NCBI GenBank assembly: GCA_946498095.1
Contig: CAMMMX010000001.1
Span: forward strand, 124,001-188,000
Direction of reading: 5' to 3'
Source of the DNA: an uncultured Clostridia bacterium
Lineage (GTDB): Bacteria; Bacillota; Clostridia; Oscillospirales; Ruminococcaceae
DNA length: 64,000 bases
Shown one piece after another: positions 26,900 through 35,490 of this stretch. Each line of letters opens with the position of its first letter. Position 1 is the stretch's first letter. A program made the position numbers and the translations under genes. The notes beneath the pieces were generated by a model. The model searched no databases. It was not told the origin of the DNA and worked only from the letters and a program-made list of their open reading frames with translations.

Positions 26900-27592
26900 C
26901 TATTTAGCAACAATCGTGGTTGTACCGCTCCAGGAACCGCTACTTGACGAGCTATAAGTGTGTCTCGCTTCATAAACTTTTCCCGCCTTGCCTGACACAT
27001 TGTATGTCACACGAGCTCCGGTTCCGTATACGTTTTTATTTGCTACTTGCAACCCACTGGCCCGATCCGTCAGTGTAACCGACACTGAACCCGATTTTTT
27101 TGCATAGGTGGCAGCCTCCACATTAGCCCCGTTCTGATCAATCACACCAACATAATCAGTCGCGCTGTCCATAGTTAGGTTGGATACAGTACCATATAAC
27201 GGCATGCTAAAGCCAACGGTAAAAGAACCATATTCTGGAGAAGATGCTTTTGCTGAGACTCGTACTATTTCTGATCTAATATATTCTACCGGAACACTAA
27301 TACGAGCATAATTGGAATAATACCCTACCGCCGTACTCTTTGTAGTAGTTCCATCTATAGATATCTCTGTAGTCAACTCATCAAATGCAGCATAAGAGCC
27401 ACCAGCTTCGACCTGTAACCCATTATCAGTAATATAGCTTCGTAGCATAACGCTGCCTTCCTTTGTGCCCTGAGTTCCTCCTGTCGATGTAGCGGTCATT
27501 TTTGAGGATGAATATCCCATCGCTGGGACTGTCATAGCGCTAACAAGCACTGCTGCACACAAAACGGAAAGGATTCTTTTCTTCAATGTCAT
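26900..27592 (-). CDS. Exported protein of unknown function
   Basis: A classical signal peptide (KKRILSVLCAAVLVSAMTVPAMG) with Ala-x-Gly cleavage near residue 26. The mature part is rich in Ser, Thr, Tyr and short beta strands (LQVEAGGSYAAFDELTTEISIDGT, RISVPVEYIRSEIVRVSAKASS) and ends in a Ser-rich strand. No cysteine, no anchor and no catalytic motif, so it is probably secreted or wall-associated. GGAGGAAG stands seven bases before the ATG. Its GC is lower than that of the flanking core genes. I do not recognise a family. Confidence 0.7.
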   Translation of the reverse strand: MTLKKRILSVLCAAVLVSAMTVPAMGYSSSKMTATSTGGTQGTKEGSVMLRSYITDNGLQVEAGGSYAAFDELTTEISIDGTTTKSTAVGYYSNYARISVPVEYIRSEIVRVSAKASSPEYGSFTVGFSMPLYGTVSNLTMDSATDYVGVIDQNGANVEAATYAKKSGSVSVTLTDRASGLQVANKNVYGTGARVTYNVSGKAGKVYEARHTYSSSSSGSWSGTTTIVAK

Positions 27593-27821
27593 TTTTTCTT
27601 CCTCCTAAAATTCACAATGTGTCTTATAATCCCTTTGTTATTTTGCAAGCAACCCGTTACATCCTTTGACACCTCCTCCCAATCCGACTCTTTTAGCATA
27701 CAAAAAGCCGGCCATTCCATTGTCTCAAAAGGCGAACGTATGCATCCGTCCGCCCCTATGAGGCACGGTTCGCATATGACAATGTTTTCATTCTCCGGAT
27801 AGAGAAAACATCAAAAGCGAA

Positions 27822-28754
27822 TTAATAATAATGAATATGATAGGACTCTATCATCGTTTTGTCCGGCACCGCTTCATTGTAATCAGGAATCATGATCAGT
27901 TGGAAATACCCTTCGTCCTGCTCCAGCTCCAAATCCAGTTGTGTAAAGTACGCATGCTTTTCATCAAGCTGGAACCGTTTCATCTTGGAACCATCGGGGA
28001 AGGCGGCTACCTCCCCATCCTGAATGATAAAGAGACTGTATGCCTTCTCTTTTCCTACCGCCGTCACATTTACCCGAAGCGGATTTTGTTTCTCCACCTG
28101 AGCCTTTTCCGGATTGCCTTTAAAGAAGGTTTCACATGCCGGATCAAAATTGACAAAAACGGACGAGGCCTCATCCTCCTCCAATAGCTCATCCATTTCC
28201 ACACATTCCGACTGATCCACTGGAGGCAGGGACCCCACCACGTCTGTCCGATTGTCCAGCCAGCATTGCAAAGCAACGCCGTTAAACATCATATGCTCCT
28301 GAGAAGGAGAGTCGAAATTGTGTAAAACTGAGAAATTCAGTTGATTCTTTCCCGCAAGAAGCAAATTCGAATCAATGTGCAGCTGAACGGACAAACTATT
28401 GTGCTGCTCGTCCAGATTGTTCAGCTGGATAGCGCCATCCTTCGTGTCAACGCCATCCACTGTACAATCGACAGGATAACCGTTGAGCGTAACCAATAAG
28501 ACGGAATAAAAGTCCGTCACCTGGGCACAAAGAAGATCCAGCCTCATGGAAACGTCTTCGCCTTGGTACGGCACAATCCAGTCCTCATACAAACTGCCGT
28601 CCGGTTGATAAATCTGCATCCCATAGCTGAAACCGCCCTGTTCCATATACGCAAGCATTTCATCCTCCGGCTGCGACGATGAGGTTTCCCCTCCACACCC
28701 AGTCAAGGATAGTAAGAACAGCACAGCCAAAAAAAGACTTCCTCGTTTTTTCAT
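27822..28754 (-). CDS. Putative lipoprotein of unknown function
   Basis: Signal peptide with lipobox SLTGC (residues 16-20), then acidic mature sequence. Two segments have the same strand pattern: FYSVLLVTLNGYPVDCTVDG ... QLHIDSNLLLAGKNQLNFSVL, and AYSLFIIQDGEVAAFPDG ... QLDLELEQDEGYFQLIMIP. A similar pattern (YTTVVFVDGRVVQAF ... VIPDDGQDHVMFAVTL) occurs in the neighbouring tandem lipoproteins, so a common beta-sandwich-like module is possible. 310 aa. It lies on the same strand as the next lipoproteins but is separated from them by a terminator at 28949. Confidence 0.72.
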   Translation of the reverse strand: MKKRGSLFLAVLFLLSLTGCGGETSSSQPEDEMLAYMEQGGFSYGMQIYQPDGSLYEDWIVPYQGEDVSMRLDLLCAQVTDFYSVLLVTLNGYPVDCTVDGVDTKDGAIQLNNLDEQHNSLSVQLHIDSNLLLAGKNQLNFSVLHNFDSPSQEHMMFNGVALQCWLDNRTDVVGSLPPVDQSECVEMDELLEEDEASSVFVNFDPACETFFKGNPEKAQVEKQNPLRVNVTAVGKEKAYSLFIIQDGEVAAFPDGSKMKRFQLDEKHAYFTQLDLELEQDEGYFQLIMIPDYNEAVPDKTMIESYHIHYY

Positions 28755-28948
28755 TTTGATCTCCTTTTTCTTGTTATGGAATTTTTATAGCAAATTTCTG
28801 TATAAATACAATATATTCTAAAATATTCCTGATACAATATATAAACTACCATATTCACCAACAATTGTCAACGTCTTTGTAGCTGCCACATCTTTTCAAA
28901 TTACTCTCATTTGTGGAGTTCTCCTCATTTTCAAATAGTGCAGCAAAA

Positions 28949-28978
28949 GCCGGAACATCCCTCTAGAGACATTCCGGC
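28949..28978 (-). terminator. Terminator of the tandem lipoprotein cluster
   Basis: GCCGGAA and TTCCGGC close a hairpin; on the minus strand it is followed by TTTTGC. Confidence 0.6.
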
Positions 28979-28998
28979 CCGATCATATCTATCTAATA

Positions 28999-29330
28999 CT
29001 ACTTTCCTTCTTGCATACCAAATACTGTCAAACGTGACGTTGTAATCACCTTACCGGACTCCCCGGCGTTTTGTCTGGATCTATTCAGCGTCACTGCATA
29101 CATCACACATTGACCTTCCCGTGGAATCACCGACGGATCGATCTCAGCTATGATCTGCATACTGTCCGCACGGCCAGGGCAGGTCCAGTCCAAGTAGGTT
29201 TTGCCGCCAAAGGCCGGTACCGGCTGGTCGTTAACAAAAATCACCGTCGTATACTCACCCGCACTGTCCGGCACACCGTAGAAAAACAACTCCTCCATAT
29301 CCACCGGATACCGATACTCATCCGCCTTTG
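28999..29330 (-). pseudogene. 5'-deleted third copy of the tandem lipoprotein
   Basis: The sequence matches only the last ~105 residues of the two upstream paralogues (FYGVPDSAGEYTTVIFVN, FGGKTYLDW, IIAEIDPSVIPREGQ, VMYAVTLNRS). The 12 bases TAGATGCAAAGG that follow the second paralogue's gene are also present here just after the first one's stop, but instead of leading into GAGGGAGCAGG-ATG they jump into the middle of the coding sequence. A deletion has therefore removed the ribosome binding site, the signal peptide and about 240 codons. The remaining frame has no export signal and is probably not functional. Confidence 0.75.
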
Positions 29331-29333
29331 CAT

Positions 29334-30398
29334 CTACCCCCGGCTGACTACCGCCGTCCGGGAGGGTTTTATCGCATCTGACGCACCCTCCGACTCCTTC
29401 GTCCGGTTCAGTGTCACCGCAAACATCACGTGATCTTGACCATCGTCTGGTATTACGCCCAGATCAAACTCCGCGACGATCTGCTGATTCTTGCTCACTT
29501 GATTGCTGCGCCAGTCCAGATGCGTCTTGCCATCGAACGCCTGCACCACCCTGCCGTCGACGAAAACCACCGTTGTATATTCCCCGGGACTGTCCGGCAC
29601 GAGGAACAGCCGCAGCGGATCCATCTCGTCAAGCTCCGTCCACTCATATGCAGCCGATCCAGACCCCGGCAGGCCAATCCATGACTCGCTCTCCACCTGT
29701 GTCCTCTGCTGCCACGTCTGCGTCGTGTACTGTGTCGATACGTCGTCTTCATACGTGTCCGCCGCCTCGATTCCCGACTCCAGCGGCGTTAGCGGAATCG
29801 TAATCGTGTTGCTGTAATCCACTGTCGCGTTTCCCGAAGACGCCGGGAGCTCCGCTGTCCGTGCCAAAATTGCTGTCGAGAGATGCGTGATCTCCCCGCT
29901 CGTCAGCGGATAATTTTCAATTTCATTGATCATAACTTGCGTTTTATTGGTTCCAGCCGAAACTATCTTGCCAGCAAGCTCGGACTCCGCACAAACCGGA
30001 AGAACTTCATTCAATGGCAGCCACGCAGCTTCAGGAAGAATTCTTCCGTTCGCAAAGATCACCTGTCCGCCGGTACAATTGCCTTGCGGAAATTCCATTC
30101 CATCTCGGCAGTAACTGTTATATCCCAATATGATATTGGGCCACTTTCCGCCGACCGGGTTCTCACAGGTCACGGCATAACAGCCATCCTGCGGCTGGAT
30201 TTTCCCATTATCTCCTCCGCCAGCATTGATGCAAATGAACTCCTGTTCGATAATGACATTGTATTCCAGCCCTGTTTCCTGTACCGCCGCTTCACTCGAC
30301 GTCGACACATCACTGCTGGTCGGCGTCACTGACGGGTTATCGCAGGCCGACAACAGCAATCCCACGCACACCAATAGGACACACATTCTCTTTTTCAT
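29334..30398 (-). CDS. Tandem-duplicated lipoprotein, copy A
   Basis: The signal peptide MKKRMCVLLVCVGLLLSACD with its lipobox Cys at residue 19 differs by one residue from copy B. Then come a Ser/Thr linker, an N-terminal domain not well conserved with copy B (includes CYAVTCENPVGGKWP and QVIFANGRILPEAAW), the strand VDYSNTITIPLTPLESG, and a C-terminal domain with SPGEYTTVVFVDG, FDGKTHLDW, VIPDDGQDHVMFAVTLNRT. 354 aa. A GGAGGGAGCAGG ribosome binding site lies upstream. Function unknown. Divergence in the middle with conserved ends suggests an exposed binding region; this is inference. Confidence 0.78.
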   Translation of the reverse strand: MKKRMCVLLVCVGLLLSACDNPSVTPTSSDVSTSSEAAVQETGLEYNVIIEQEFICINAGGGDNGKIQPQDGCYAVTCENPVGGKWPNIILGYNSYCRDGMEFPQGNCTGGQVIFANGRILPEAAWLPLNEVLPVCAESELAGKIVSAGTNKTQVMINEIENYPLTSGEITHLSTAILARTAELPASSGNATVDYSNTITIPLTPLESGIEAADTYEDDVSTQYTTQTWQQRTQVESESWIGLPGSGSAAYEWTELDEMDPLRLFLVPDSPGEYTTVVFVDGRVVQAFDGKTHLDWRSNQVSKNQQIVAEFDLGVIPDDGQDHVMFAVTLNRTKESEGASDAIKPSRTAVVSRG

Positions 30399-30417
30399 CC
30401 TGCTCCCTCCTTTGCAT

Positions 30418-31476
30418 CTACCTCCGGCTGACTACCGCCGTCCGGGAAGTCTGCACAGCGTTAGATGAGTCCTCTTTCTCCGATTTGGTACGGTTGATGG
30501 TCAGAGCAAACACAACATGTTCCTTCCCGTCGTCAGGGATAACGCTTTCGTCGATCGGCGCAAACACTCTCTGCGACTGATAACGGTTCCCCATTTCCCA
30601 ATCCAAATATGTCTTTCCCCCAAACACTGGAGACGCCTTGCCATCGACAAAAATCATTGTCGTATACGCGCCAGGCTCGTCCGCAACACCGAAAAAATAC
30701 AGCTTTTCTTGGAGGCTATCGTATCGGTACTCCTCCAAGGATGACCCGTCGGTACCAATCCAGGACCGTGTCGCGCCTTCTCGCGGCTGTAGCACAAAGT
30801 CCGTGGACACGTCTCCTGCTTCCTCCGGCGTTGGCTCCAACTCACCTTCTTCTACTCCTTCGCGCAACTTGACCGAAAAAGAAACCGTATTAGAGTAATC
30901 CACCGACGCATACGCCGACGCTGCTGGAATCTCTCTTCCTCCTGCCAGTGTCACAATAGAAATCCGGCTGGCTTCGTCACTGCGTAAGCGCCAATCATTC
31001 GCATGATAAAATTCAAAATTAAAAGATTCTGCATCTTCCAGTTCAAACAGTTCTGCTTCACGCAACATCTTTTTTCTATCCCGGGATGGTATCACATTCT
31101 CTTCGGGACCTCCTGGCAACCTGCCGTCCACCAAAACAATAGAAAGGTAGGACAACAAATCCTGTGGATATAGTTCGCTTTCCGGCACGTAAGGCCTATT
31201 CACTACACAGAACCGGCACGCGTTCCCCATATTCTCCCAATCAAAAGGTGTAATATGGTAACATTGATCCCATTCTGGCTCTAAAGTCTTTCCCTGTTCA
31301 TCATTCCCCCAATAGAATGCTTGCTCTATGCGTACATTGCAGCTCTTATATCCGTCTCCTGTTTGGATTTCCTCACTCTGTAACGTGCTAGACGTCTCGG
31401 TAACCACCGACGGGTTATCGCAAGCCGACAACAACAATCCCACACACGCCAATAGGACACACATTCTCTTTTTCAT
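30418..31476 (-). CDS. Tandem-duplicated lipoprotein, copy B
   Basis: The paralogue of copy A, and first gene of the cluster in transcription order. Signal peptide MKKRMCVLLACVGLLLSACD with lipobox Cys at 19. The C-terminal domain reads EPGAYTTMIFVDG, FGGKTYLDWEMG, SVIPDDGKEHVVFALTINRT and ends AVVSRR. The start is ATG 31476, preceded by GGAGGGAGCAGG (the longer open frame to 31563 has no export signal before this). 352 aa. The intergenic 19 bases between B and A carry A's ribosome binding site, so they are co-transcribed. Confidence 0.78.
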   Translation of the reverse strand: MKKRMCVLLACVGLLLSACDNPSVVTETSSTLQSEEIQTGDGYKSCNVRIEQAFYWGNDEQGKTLEPEWDQCYHITPFDWENMGNACRFCVVNRPYVPESELYPQDLLSYLSIVLVDGRLPGGPEENVIPSRDRKKMLREAELFELEDAESFNFEFYHANDWRLRSDEASRISIVTLAGGREIPAASAYASVDYSNTVSFSVKLREGVEEGELEPTPEEAGDVSTDFVLQPREGATRSWIGTDGSSLEEYRYDSLQEKLYFFGVADEPGAYTTMIFVDGKASPVFGGKTYLDWEMGNRYQSQRVFAPIDESVIPDDGKEHVVFALTINRTKSEKEDSSNAVQTSRTAVVSRR

Positions 31477-31803
31477 CCTGCTCCCTCCCAGATTTCTTTT
31501 TTCTATTCTCATATTGTAAAGACTGTGTGGCACACCTATTTGACATTTATAACGTGTAATCATTACAATCTCGCTAAAGTTTAATTGATCTATTTCATTG
31601 ATTTTATACTTCTATTTTCTTTCATCATACTTCATTTTGTACAAAAAATCTACTGGCATTTTTCATACTTTTTATTCCTCGTTTTGTGCAAACTTAACAA
31701 ATATCAACAAAAGAACAATGGTTAAATATAGAATACAAGAGAAAAATAATGGATTGACATTAAATTTGAAATAAATACCATCTATATCCAGTTTTCTATA
31801 ACG
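31477..31803. other. AT-rich region upstream of lipoprotein copy B
   Basis: No gene is visible. The strongly AT-rich sequence contains a TACAAT-like -10 near 31520 on the minus strand that could serve copy B. TTGACA (near 31754, plus strand) has no -10 of quality at the right distance. Confidence 0.35.
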
Positions 31804-31849
31804 CAATCAATCCGTCACAAGTTTCACAAAACCTGTGACGGATTGATTG
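31804..31849. repeat. 16-bp inverted repeat
   Basis: CAATCAATCCGTCACA (31804-31819) and its exact complement (31834-31849) with a 14-base loop. It lacks a good T-tract on either strand. It could be a terminator-like 3' end for the methyltransferase pair or a protein binding site. The GC-rich 150 bases beyond it (to 32018) hold no gene I can assign. Confidence 0.5.
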
Positions 31850-32018
31850 TCAACCTTATCCAATTACTTGCATCTGCAACCCTGGAGCCGTATGTGTAGC
31901 ACTCCTTCCGTTTACGGGAGCACCCCGTCGAGGATGCCGCACAGCAAACGTACACGGATTTGACCGCTTACAGTTGCCCGCATCAGGTAAGGGGGCTTAC
32001 ATCTTTTTCCTTACGAGA

Positions 32019-33089
32019 TCAATATGCTCCGCACTCTTTCACCTTATCAATAATTGCGCGGAAGTTTTCCAGCGTCACAGTGTTGGGGATGGAATGGTCG
32101 GACGAGAAGATGTACCCCCCGTTCTCCTTCAATTTCGGCACGGTACGCTCGATTTCCGCGATAATCGCATCCTTGTCGTCCCAGAGGACGGCGTTCATAC
32201 CGCCGTGCAGGACCAGTTTGTCGCCATATTGCTCCTTGACCTTCAGCGGATCGACACCCGCCTTGACCTCCAGCGGATTCAGCGCGTCGATACCGATTTC
32301 GATAAGCTCCGGGATCAGTGGGCGAATATCTCCGCAGGAATGCAGGTGCACCTTCATCCCGTGGGCGTGCGCCCAATCGGCCGCTCTTTTATGTACAGGC
32401 TTCAGCAGATTCCGGTACAGATCCAACGAAAAGAACTGCGTCCCTTTGTACCCCATATCGTCCGGCCAGGTAATGGCATCGAAAGTGTACCCCTTTTCCA
32501 GCACCTTTTCATAATGCATGATGCACATGTCCAGATAATGGTTAAACATATCGACAACCCATTCCGGTTCCTCCAGCATGGCAACCAAAAGCGTCTCGGT
32601 ACCGACCATCCAGGAATGGGTAACGTCGAAGCCGAACCAAAATCCAAGCTGCAGCCAGCGCCCCTCCTCACGGAAACGGCGGTAATTCTTCTCCAGATGC
32701 GCCCAATCAAAGCGGTCCTCGGAGAAAGTCATACGTGCTTTCGCTTCTTTCCATTTTTCAGCTGTGGTAACAGTAAAGTCGAGGAACTCCGGCGTCGAAT
32801 CCGCATGCTTGAACTGCTTCATCGTCACGCCCCAGGAGCTCTTGGAGATGATATAGTCCTCCGTTTCCTCTAGTACCTGATAAGGATAACGCGGGGAATT
32901 GTCCACACCAAACTGCTCTATCAAATCAATACCGAAGAATTCCCTCCAGTCCGCCCCCTCGGGCATCCCCTCCTGCGTCCAGCGCATGATGGTTCCTGCC
33001 CACGGTGAATCGGTAATCGGGACACGGTCAGCCTCTTTGTGATCAAACATCCGCGTCATGCGTTCATAGGTTGTCATCTCTTTTTTCAA
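32019..33089 (-). CDS. Uroporphyrinogen decarboxylase-family methyltransferase, copy 2
   Basis: TIM-barrel protein of the UroD/MtaA/CmuA family; in such contexts these move methyl groups between corrinoid proteins and a thiol or other acceptor rather than making haem. The zinc-type motif H-S-C occurs in GMKVHLHSCGDIRPLIPELI. The third ligand region reads FSSDHSIPNTVTLENFRAII, with DHS where many MtaA-type enzymes have GC. The start is TTG 33089 (MKKEMTTYERM), with GAGGGAG at 33096-33102, by analogy to its paralogue; the frame opens further up without support. 356 aa. It lies 44 bases after the paralogue on the same strand. Confidence 0.85.
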   Translation of the reverse strand: MKKEMTTYERMTRMFDHKEADRVPITDSPWAGTIMRWTQEGMPEGADWREFFGIDLIEQFGVDNSPRYPYQVLEETEDYIISKSSWGVTMKQFKHADSTPEFLDFTVTTAEKWKEAKARMTFSEDRFDWAHLEKNYRRFREEGRWLQLGFWFGFDVTHSWMVGTETLLVAMLEEPEWVVDMFNHYLDMCIMHYEKVLEKGYTFDAITWPDDMGYKGTQFFSLDLYRNLLKPVHKRAADWAHAHGMKVHLHSCGDIRPLIPELIEIGIDALNPLEVKAGVDPLKVKEQYGDKLVLHGGMNAVLWDDKDAIIAEIERTVPKLKENGGYIFSSDHSIPNTVTLENFRAIIDKVKECGAY

Positions 33090-33133
33090 CACAAACTCCC
33101 TCTTCTCCAAACTCCGAATCGTCTCATGGTGAT

Positions 33134-34201
33134 TTAATAGGCACCGAGCTCTTTAACGCGGTGAATGATGGCGCGGAAATTTTCCAACGACACCGTATTG
33201 GGAATGGAATGGTCGGACGCGAAGATATACCCGCCGCCTTTCTTCATACCCGGCAAGACCTTCTCTATTTCCGCCAAAATCGCATCTTTATCGTCCCATA
33301 GAACAGCGTTCGTACCGCCATGCAGAACAAGTTTATCGCCGTACTGTTCCTTGACTTTCAGCGGATCGACGCCAGCCTTGACCTCCAGGGGATTGAGTGC
33401 GTCTACACCGATTTCAATCAGTTCAGGGATAAACGGCCGGATGTCTCCGCAGGAATGCAGATGCGCCTTCATTCCGTGGGCATGTGCCCAGTCGACCGCC
33501 CGCTTGTGCACCGGTTTGAGCAGTTCCCGATACAAATCCAGAGAGAAAAACTGCGTCCCCTTATACCCCATATCGTCGGCCCAAGAGATCGCGTCGAAGG
33601 TATACCCCTTTTCCAGCACCTTCTCAAAATGCATGATGCACATATCAAGGAAGTAGTTGAACATATCGGACATCCATTCCGGCTCTTCCAGCAACGCAAC
33701 CAGGACGGTTTCTGTACCTGTCACCCAAGAATGCGTGGCGTCGAAGCCAAACCAGAATCCGAGCTGCAGCCAGCGCCCCTCCTCGCGAAAGCGGCGGTAA
33801 TTTTTCTCCAGATAGCTCCAGTCAATCCGCTGCAAATCGAACGCCATCCGCTCCTTGGCCTTTTTCCAGCTATCCGGATCGACGATGGTGTAGTTCAAAA
33901 ACTCCGGGGTGGAATCCTCATGCTTAAATTGTTTGGTCGTCACACCCCATGGACTCGTACAAATGATATAGTCCTCTGTCTCTTCGATCACTTTACCAGG
34001 ATAACGGGGCGAAATATCAATCCCGATCCCTTCCAGCTTGTCGACGCCGAAATAGTCGCGCCAGTCCATTCCCTGCGGCATGCCTTCCCGCACCCAGCGG
34101 GACTGTGTCCCCGCCCACGGCCAATCCGCAATTGGCACGCGGTCGGCCTCGCGATGCTCATACATCCGCGTCATCCGTTCCCAGGTCGTCATTTCCTTCA
34201 T
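33134..34201 (-). CDS. Uroporphyrinogen decarboxylase-family methyltransferase, copy 1
   Basis: A close paralogue of the gene that follows it; long identical stretches such as EVKAGVDPLKVKEQYGDKLV and RFREEGRWLQLGFWFGFD show recent duplication. Same barrel motifs: KAHLHSCGDIRPFIPELIEIGVDALNPL and ASDHSIPNTVSLENF. The start is ATG 34201 (MKEMTTWERM) with GGAAG about nine bases before it; 355 aa. Differences between the copies cluster in the N-terminal third (SRW versus MRW, IDISPRYPGKV versus VDNSPRYPYQV), as expected if substrate specificity diverged. No corrinoid protein is adjacent; one lies 22 kb away. Confidence 0.87.
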   Translation of the reverse strand: MKEMTTWERMTRMYEHREADRVPIADWPWAGTQSRWVREGMPQGMDWRDYFGVDKLEGIGIDISPRYPGKVIEETEDYIICTSPWGVTTKQFKHEDSTPEFLNYTIVDPDSWKKAKERMAFDLQRIDWSYLEKNYRRFREEGRWLQLGFWFGFDATHSWVTGTETVLVALLEEPEWMSDMFNYFLDMCIMHFEKVLEKGYTFDAISWADDMGYKGTQFFSLDLYRELLKPVHKRAVDWAHAHGMKAHLHSCGDIRPFIPELIEIGVDALNPLEVKAGVDPLKVKEQYGDKLVLHGGTNAVLWDDKDAILAEIEKVLPGMKKGGGYIFASDHSIPNTVSLENFRAIIHRVKELGAY

Positions 34202-34431
34202 ATCGACACTTTCCTTCCACCGGCGCCCGATGACGCCGTCCCCACTGCGGGGCAAAACGTTTTATAAAAAGAGTATAAAGCATACCGCGGCAAAAGGCAA
34301 GAAAATTTTACTCCAGTCATATCCGTAATATCGTATAGTCTCTCTCCGCAGCCGCGGTCAACACGGACATTGGAGAATGCCATCCCCACCTGATTGTACA
34401 AAAGCGCTTCCCATTTACCGGAACATCTGAG

Positions 34432-34456
34432 AGGCTGACAATACGTCAGCCTTTTT
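34432..34456 (+). terminator. Intrinsic terminator with no obvious upstream gene
   Basis: AGGCTGAC / GTCAGCCT with a five-base loop and T5. On the plus strand the 230 bases before it (34202-34431) hold no recognisable gene; it may end a small RNA or a vanished gene. Confidence 0.65.
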
Positions 34457-34623
34457 GGATCCCGCCGATAATTTCAACCTGTGGTTGGACGTGTCCGCAG
34501 GATTCAAAAAAGATCCGATTGCAAACGCTTTCGCAATCGTCTACAATAGAAACAGAAAAGCTTTTCAGTCGGCCACGACGATATCACCGGCGCACAAATT
34601 GACGACAGAAAGTAGTGATAGAA

Positions 34624-35418
34624 ATGTTGGAAGCAGCGATACTTGGCGAAAAGCTCAGGAACCACCGCAAAGTTCTCGGCCTGACACAGGAGGAAGCCGC
34701 ACAGCGACTCGGTGTAACGGGACAAGCCGTGTAATGGAGAATGCCTGCCTGACTGTTACAACCTCAAGCTGCTTAGCGAGCTATACGAAGTCTCTCTTGA
34801 CATCCTACTGGAAACCGCTCCCCCAACGCCGACGCTGCCGGGAAAAGGATCAAGCAGATCGCCGAAGAATACGTCTGGCATAAAATGTCCTACGACAAAC
34901 GAACGCAGGCGCATACGGAACTGGGCGACGACTTATGGGAGATGTGGGAACGGATTTACTTCGTTGTAATTGGCAATCGTGAGCTGCAACGCAGGGAATT
35001 TGAGCATGGCAACAACCGGATTACCGGTCCCTACGGGGCGAAGCCCTGGGACGATGTCGGCGTCGCCTGTGTCGTCCGATCTTCCTTGAAGGGAACCCTT
35101 GCGCAGCAGGATTGGCAGCGTGCCCGCACCGTTCTGAAGCGTCTAACGCAGGCGGAGGTATTTCCTTTGCTTATACAGCTCGATTGCTATCACCCCACCG
35201 ACAAGGAGACGCTGCTGACTGCAACTGGTATGGATCTCGACGAGCTTCTCCTGTTCCTGGTGGAGAACCACATCGTTGAATACTTTTCTTCCACCGATCA
35301 GGCAATTTACGGCTACAAGCGGACAGCTTGCCGCAGCATTATTGTCTATCTCCTGATGGCCGCAGCACATCTACTGACACAAACGCACTACTCGACCAGC
35401 GCTTACCTGCCGGCCTAG
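34624..35418 (+). pseudogene. XRE-family regulator, broken by frameshifts
   Basis: The first frame gives MLEAAILGEKLRNHRKVLGL then TQEEAAQRLGVTGQAV, a typical Cro/CI helix-turn-helix, and stops at the point where SKWENG is expected. A second frame continues with GECLPDCYNLKLLSELYEVS and LDILLE, and a third with AAGKRIKQIAEEYVWHKMSY and then about 170 residues to a stop at 35418. The order and content are those of one 265-residue regulator with a conserved C-terminal domain found after clostridial XRE heads. At least two indels plus a small deletion make it non-functional. The last piece alone (34885-35418) would look like a separate hypothetical gene. Confidence 0.8.
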
Positions 35419-35449
35419 CTACCAGGTCTCTTTATCTTTTAGTACGTCA

Positions 35450-35478
35450 AAAAGCCCGTCCATGGAGGACGGGCTTTT
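35450..35478. terminator. Bidirectional terminator
   Basis: AAAAGCCCGTCC / GGACGGGCTTTT with loop ATGGA; it serves the Na/Pi transporter gene on the minus strand. Confidence 0.88.
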
Positions 35479-35490
35479 CTTACGAAATGT

